Positions 56,871 to 59,119 of a stretch of DNA of 59,119 bases are shown one piece after another. Both the position numbers and the translations under genes were made by a program. The DNA comes from Rhizophlyctis rosea. Its lineage: Eukaryota; Chytridiomycota; Chytridiomycetes; Rhizophlyctidales; Rhizophlyctidaceae. Position 1 is the first letter of the stretch. The number at the start of each line of letters is the position of its first letter. Below the pieces are notes generated by a model, which saw only the letters and a program-made list of their open reading frames with translations, searched no databases and was not told the DNA's origin. The DNA lies in contig JADGJC010000257.1 in NCBI GenBank assembly GCA_027596075.1, positions 1 through 59,119 of the forward strand. Direction: 5' to 3'.

Positions 56871-57997
56871 ATGGAAGGAGAACGAATGCTCATATCAATG
56901 AAGCTGTTGCTGCTAGCATCGAAGTTCATATCGCTACTTCTTCGAGTGATATTTTGTACCTTGCACATGCAGCTTGCGACTAAAGATGATCACACGTCCT
57001 CAAAAACCGGAAATGCTTCGACTTCCAACCAGAAACTGCAGCCTATGAAGTCCAAGGAACAAGATACGACCAGCTCCAAACCACGTTTGGAAGTCGAACC
57101 TTACGTCGACGCCACTACTGGTGAAGACAAGCAGGTGACCGATGTTACCGGAAAAGGCTCACGGGAAGTCGTCACCGCATCGTCCAATGAGTTGGTCGAC
57201 ACTTCTCTCTGTGGCGCGCTTGACCTTTGTGAGATGAAGGAATCGTCTCACGATGGACTGAATGATGCGTTTTCGTCTGCTATCATGCAGTCGTCATTGG
57301 AGCAGTTGCAGAGGGCTCACTCTGCGTCGAATGAGATGGGTTCAGCTTCGCGGACTTCGAAGGAGGCTGCATTGTCTGGGTCTGACCCTGTGCAGGAAAA
57401 AGTGGTGCAGGCGGAAAAGAGGGGTGGAAGGGTCAGGTATGTGCCGTTTTCCACATGATCTATATGTTGCGAAGCGGGAGATACTCATAAGGAATCAATA
57501 GAAAGGACCACGTGGAGATCGACTCTCTCAAGGTCGCTGTACCCGTGCCGCTGCGTATAGGTGATGCAGCCAGGTCGTCGGTGCTGCGGGTCGGAGGACA
57601 CATGAGTGTGGAAGAACAGCAATACCCGACCACTCCGAATGACGCGTCGTCGACTCCGTCAGTGCAACAGGAAACGGTGAGCGATGCCCGCGGGAGCGAC
57701 CAGCCTTCGTCGACTCACTACCCGGGACGACAAGTGCCATGGGATTCGCAAGGGTTGTTCGGATGGGCTTCTGCGTATCGTCCGGATGGTGGAAATGAGG
57801 GTCTGGGTGCTGTGGACGGAGAGGTGCCGTTGTTTGGAAAGGGGGCGGAGCAGAAGGACGTCGAGGCGGTGCAAGGGGTTGGTACTCCTTTTGTGGGTGG
57901 TGGTGACCTTGCGACGTTTGCGGGCGTGGTTGGTGGGAAGATGGACGGCGAGGGAGAGGATGGGAGTGGGGCGGTGGGAGGGAAGTTGGATGCGTAA
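56871..57997 (+). CDS. Hypothetical polar, probably disordered protein
   Basis: Exon 1 (56871-57437) and exon 2 (about 57502-57997) join by GTATGT to AATAG with phase 2 (Arg codon split), giving about 353 residues. The N-terminal 40 residues include a hydrophobic stretch MKLLLLASKFISLLLRVIFC that could be a signal anchor; alternatively the gene starts later, behind a possible CATGCAG acceptor. The rest is rich in Ser, Thr, Glu, Lys and Gly without a known motif. It lies 137 bp behind copy C on the same strand. I recognise no family. Confidence 0.45.
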
Positions 57998-58055
57998 AGG
58001 GGGAAATGAATCGTGACGGAGACATACTTGCAGCGCCGGACTAGAGGAAATGGTT

Positions 58056-58183
58056 CAAGGATGCTGATGGGGAATTTGCATACTGCCGTCTACTTTGCAA
58101 TAGCATTTGTTTGATGGTCCAAGGATGCTGATGGGGAATTCGCATACTGCCGCCTACTTTGCAAATACATCTTGTGATATCTG
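58056..58183. repeat. Tandem duplication, 64-bp unit
   Basis: CAAGGATGCTGATGGGGAAT followed by T/CGCATACTGCCGT/CCTACTTTGCAA begins at 58056 and again at 58120. The two copies differ at few positions in the first 47 bp and diverge afterwards. They lie just behind the stop of the last gene. Confidence 0.85.
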
Positions 58184-59119
58184 AAACTGTGAGATGTATC
58201 GTTGTAAGCTGTGCCAGCGATGCCCATGGGTTGCCTGGCTCATTTGGCCTCACGTTTCAAAGTACATCTAGCGCAGGTTCCAGCGATTGACTTGTGAGGT
58301 GTATGGATCGCACCTCCAGGCGCTTCCGAACTGCTGTCCATGTGTCTTTCTTTTGTGCTGGTCAATTCTCCTCTTAGTGACGGCTTGACCGACTGTATCT
58401 CACAAGGTCTTTTACACCATGCCGGATACGAAATTGTGTTGTATCGATATGATGCAGATCTGCGTTCCGCTACGATAGAAAGGAAACAACCATATGTTGG
58501 ATGTCCAGATGCTTTCACGTGGGCGTCGTGGCGATTGCCGCTAATGCGTTTCGCATGCTTTCATCTTCTAAGTAGTCCTGTTGTCAAAAGTGTGACCCCA
58601 GAAAAAAGGATGAGACATTTTATGGCAAGGAGGTCAAAATATCCGCCCGTTTCACGGTCCCGCCCTGGTTGTTCTCCACATTTTATTTTTCCAGTGGTGG
58701 TGACATACTCATCCGTTCCCCACCTATCTGAGCAGCATTTGCTGATGATGCGTCCAGATATCGGGCCTTGACTTCTGAAAGACGATTTCGGCCAGACAAA
58801 AAGCAAGGCGACATCAGAAAAAACAATTGAGTTGGCAGCAACATTATAGCGACATTTTGGAATGAAATTTTTTCTTCATCTCGCAGCATTCGCATCGCCA
58901 TTGGTTATTTGTGATTCATGTTGCTCATGAATTTTCATGATCAATCATTGAATTCGACAGTGTTGTATTCCCACAAACCGCTAAGTGGCTGCAGATCGCA
59001 CTCTTCAACATCCGAAGCTTACTAGCATATGATATTGCACCGGACCTGTGCCGGTTGACGAAAAGAAGCGTCAAATGTGAATCCGCAATGACGCTTGCAC
59101 AACATATACCAGATAAGGT
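58184..59119. other. Terminal region without supported gene
   Basis: Only short open frames occur on both strands. The longest plus-strand one (58340-58771) has no domain or splice support. AT content rises toward the window end. Confidence 0.45.

Noticed and set aside
1..59119. CRISPR arrays, insertion sequences, rRNA genes
   Set aside because: No regularly spaced direct repeats with unique spacers, no transposase or reverse transcriptase motif and no rRNA-like sequence were seen on either strand.

Overview
The window looks like nuclear DNA of a zoosporic (chytrid-like) fungus. Genes carry short GT-AG introns, mostly 50-120 nt, and the gene content is fungal: an NDT80/PhoG transcription factor, a CaMKK/Sak1-type kinase, a JSN1/PUF2-like Pumilio protein and a GNAT-ankyrin protein. 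An augmin subunit (HAUS1) and a CCG-type tetraspanin point to an early-diverging lineage. Exon joins were worked out by hand from splice signals, reading phase and family resemblance; none was tested against RNA. Two 10-N assembly gaps (14534-14543 and 35863-35872) fall inside coding regions.

Left part (1-32.7 kb): end of a low-complexity gene (+), tetraspanin (-), HAUS1 (-) divergent from a HAD phosphatase (+), GNAT-ankyrin (-), a hypothetical (-), NDT80-like factor (+), a 2.5 kb gene-poor stretch, CaMKK (-), a gene-poor 22-26.7 kb stretch with two relics (jacalin-like and 3CxxC zinc finger), a very large unrecognised helical protein (+), and a GNAT-like gene 77 bp behind it (+).

Middle part (33-46 kb) is the most interesting. 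Two paralogous OAS/cGAS-type nucleotidyltransferases, each with C-terminal C2H2 zinc fingers and with introns at equivalent positions and phases, lie on the minus strand. One of them is followed 345 bp downstream, on the same strand, by a complete caspase-like peptidase. The pairing resembles bacterial CBASS defence operons (nucleotide second-messenger synthetase plus effector). An IQ-motif Pumilio protein lies between the two synthetase loci, and a TLC-domain membrane protein lies upstream.

Right part (47-58 kb) holds three members of an F-box-like family. Two end in a zinc finger, one of them resembling the ARS2/SERRATE finger; the third has two stop codons in its F-box. A decayed multi-exon locus and a polar two-exon gene complete the region. 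I read 33-58 kb as an accessory region rich in lineage-specific families; the left part is a mostly conserved background.
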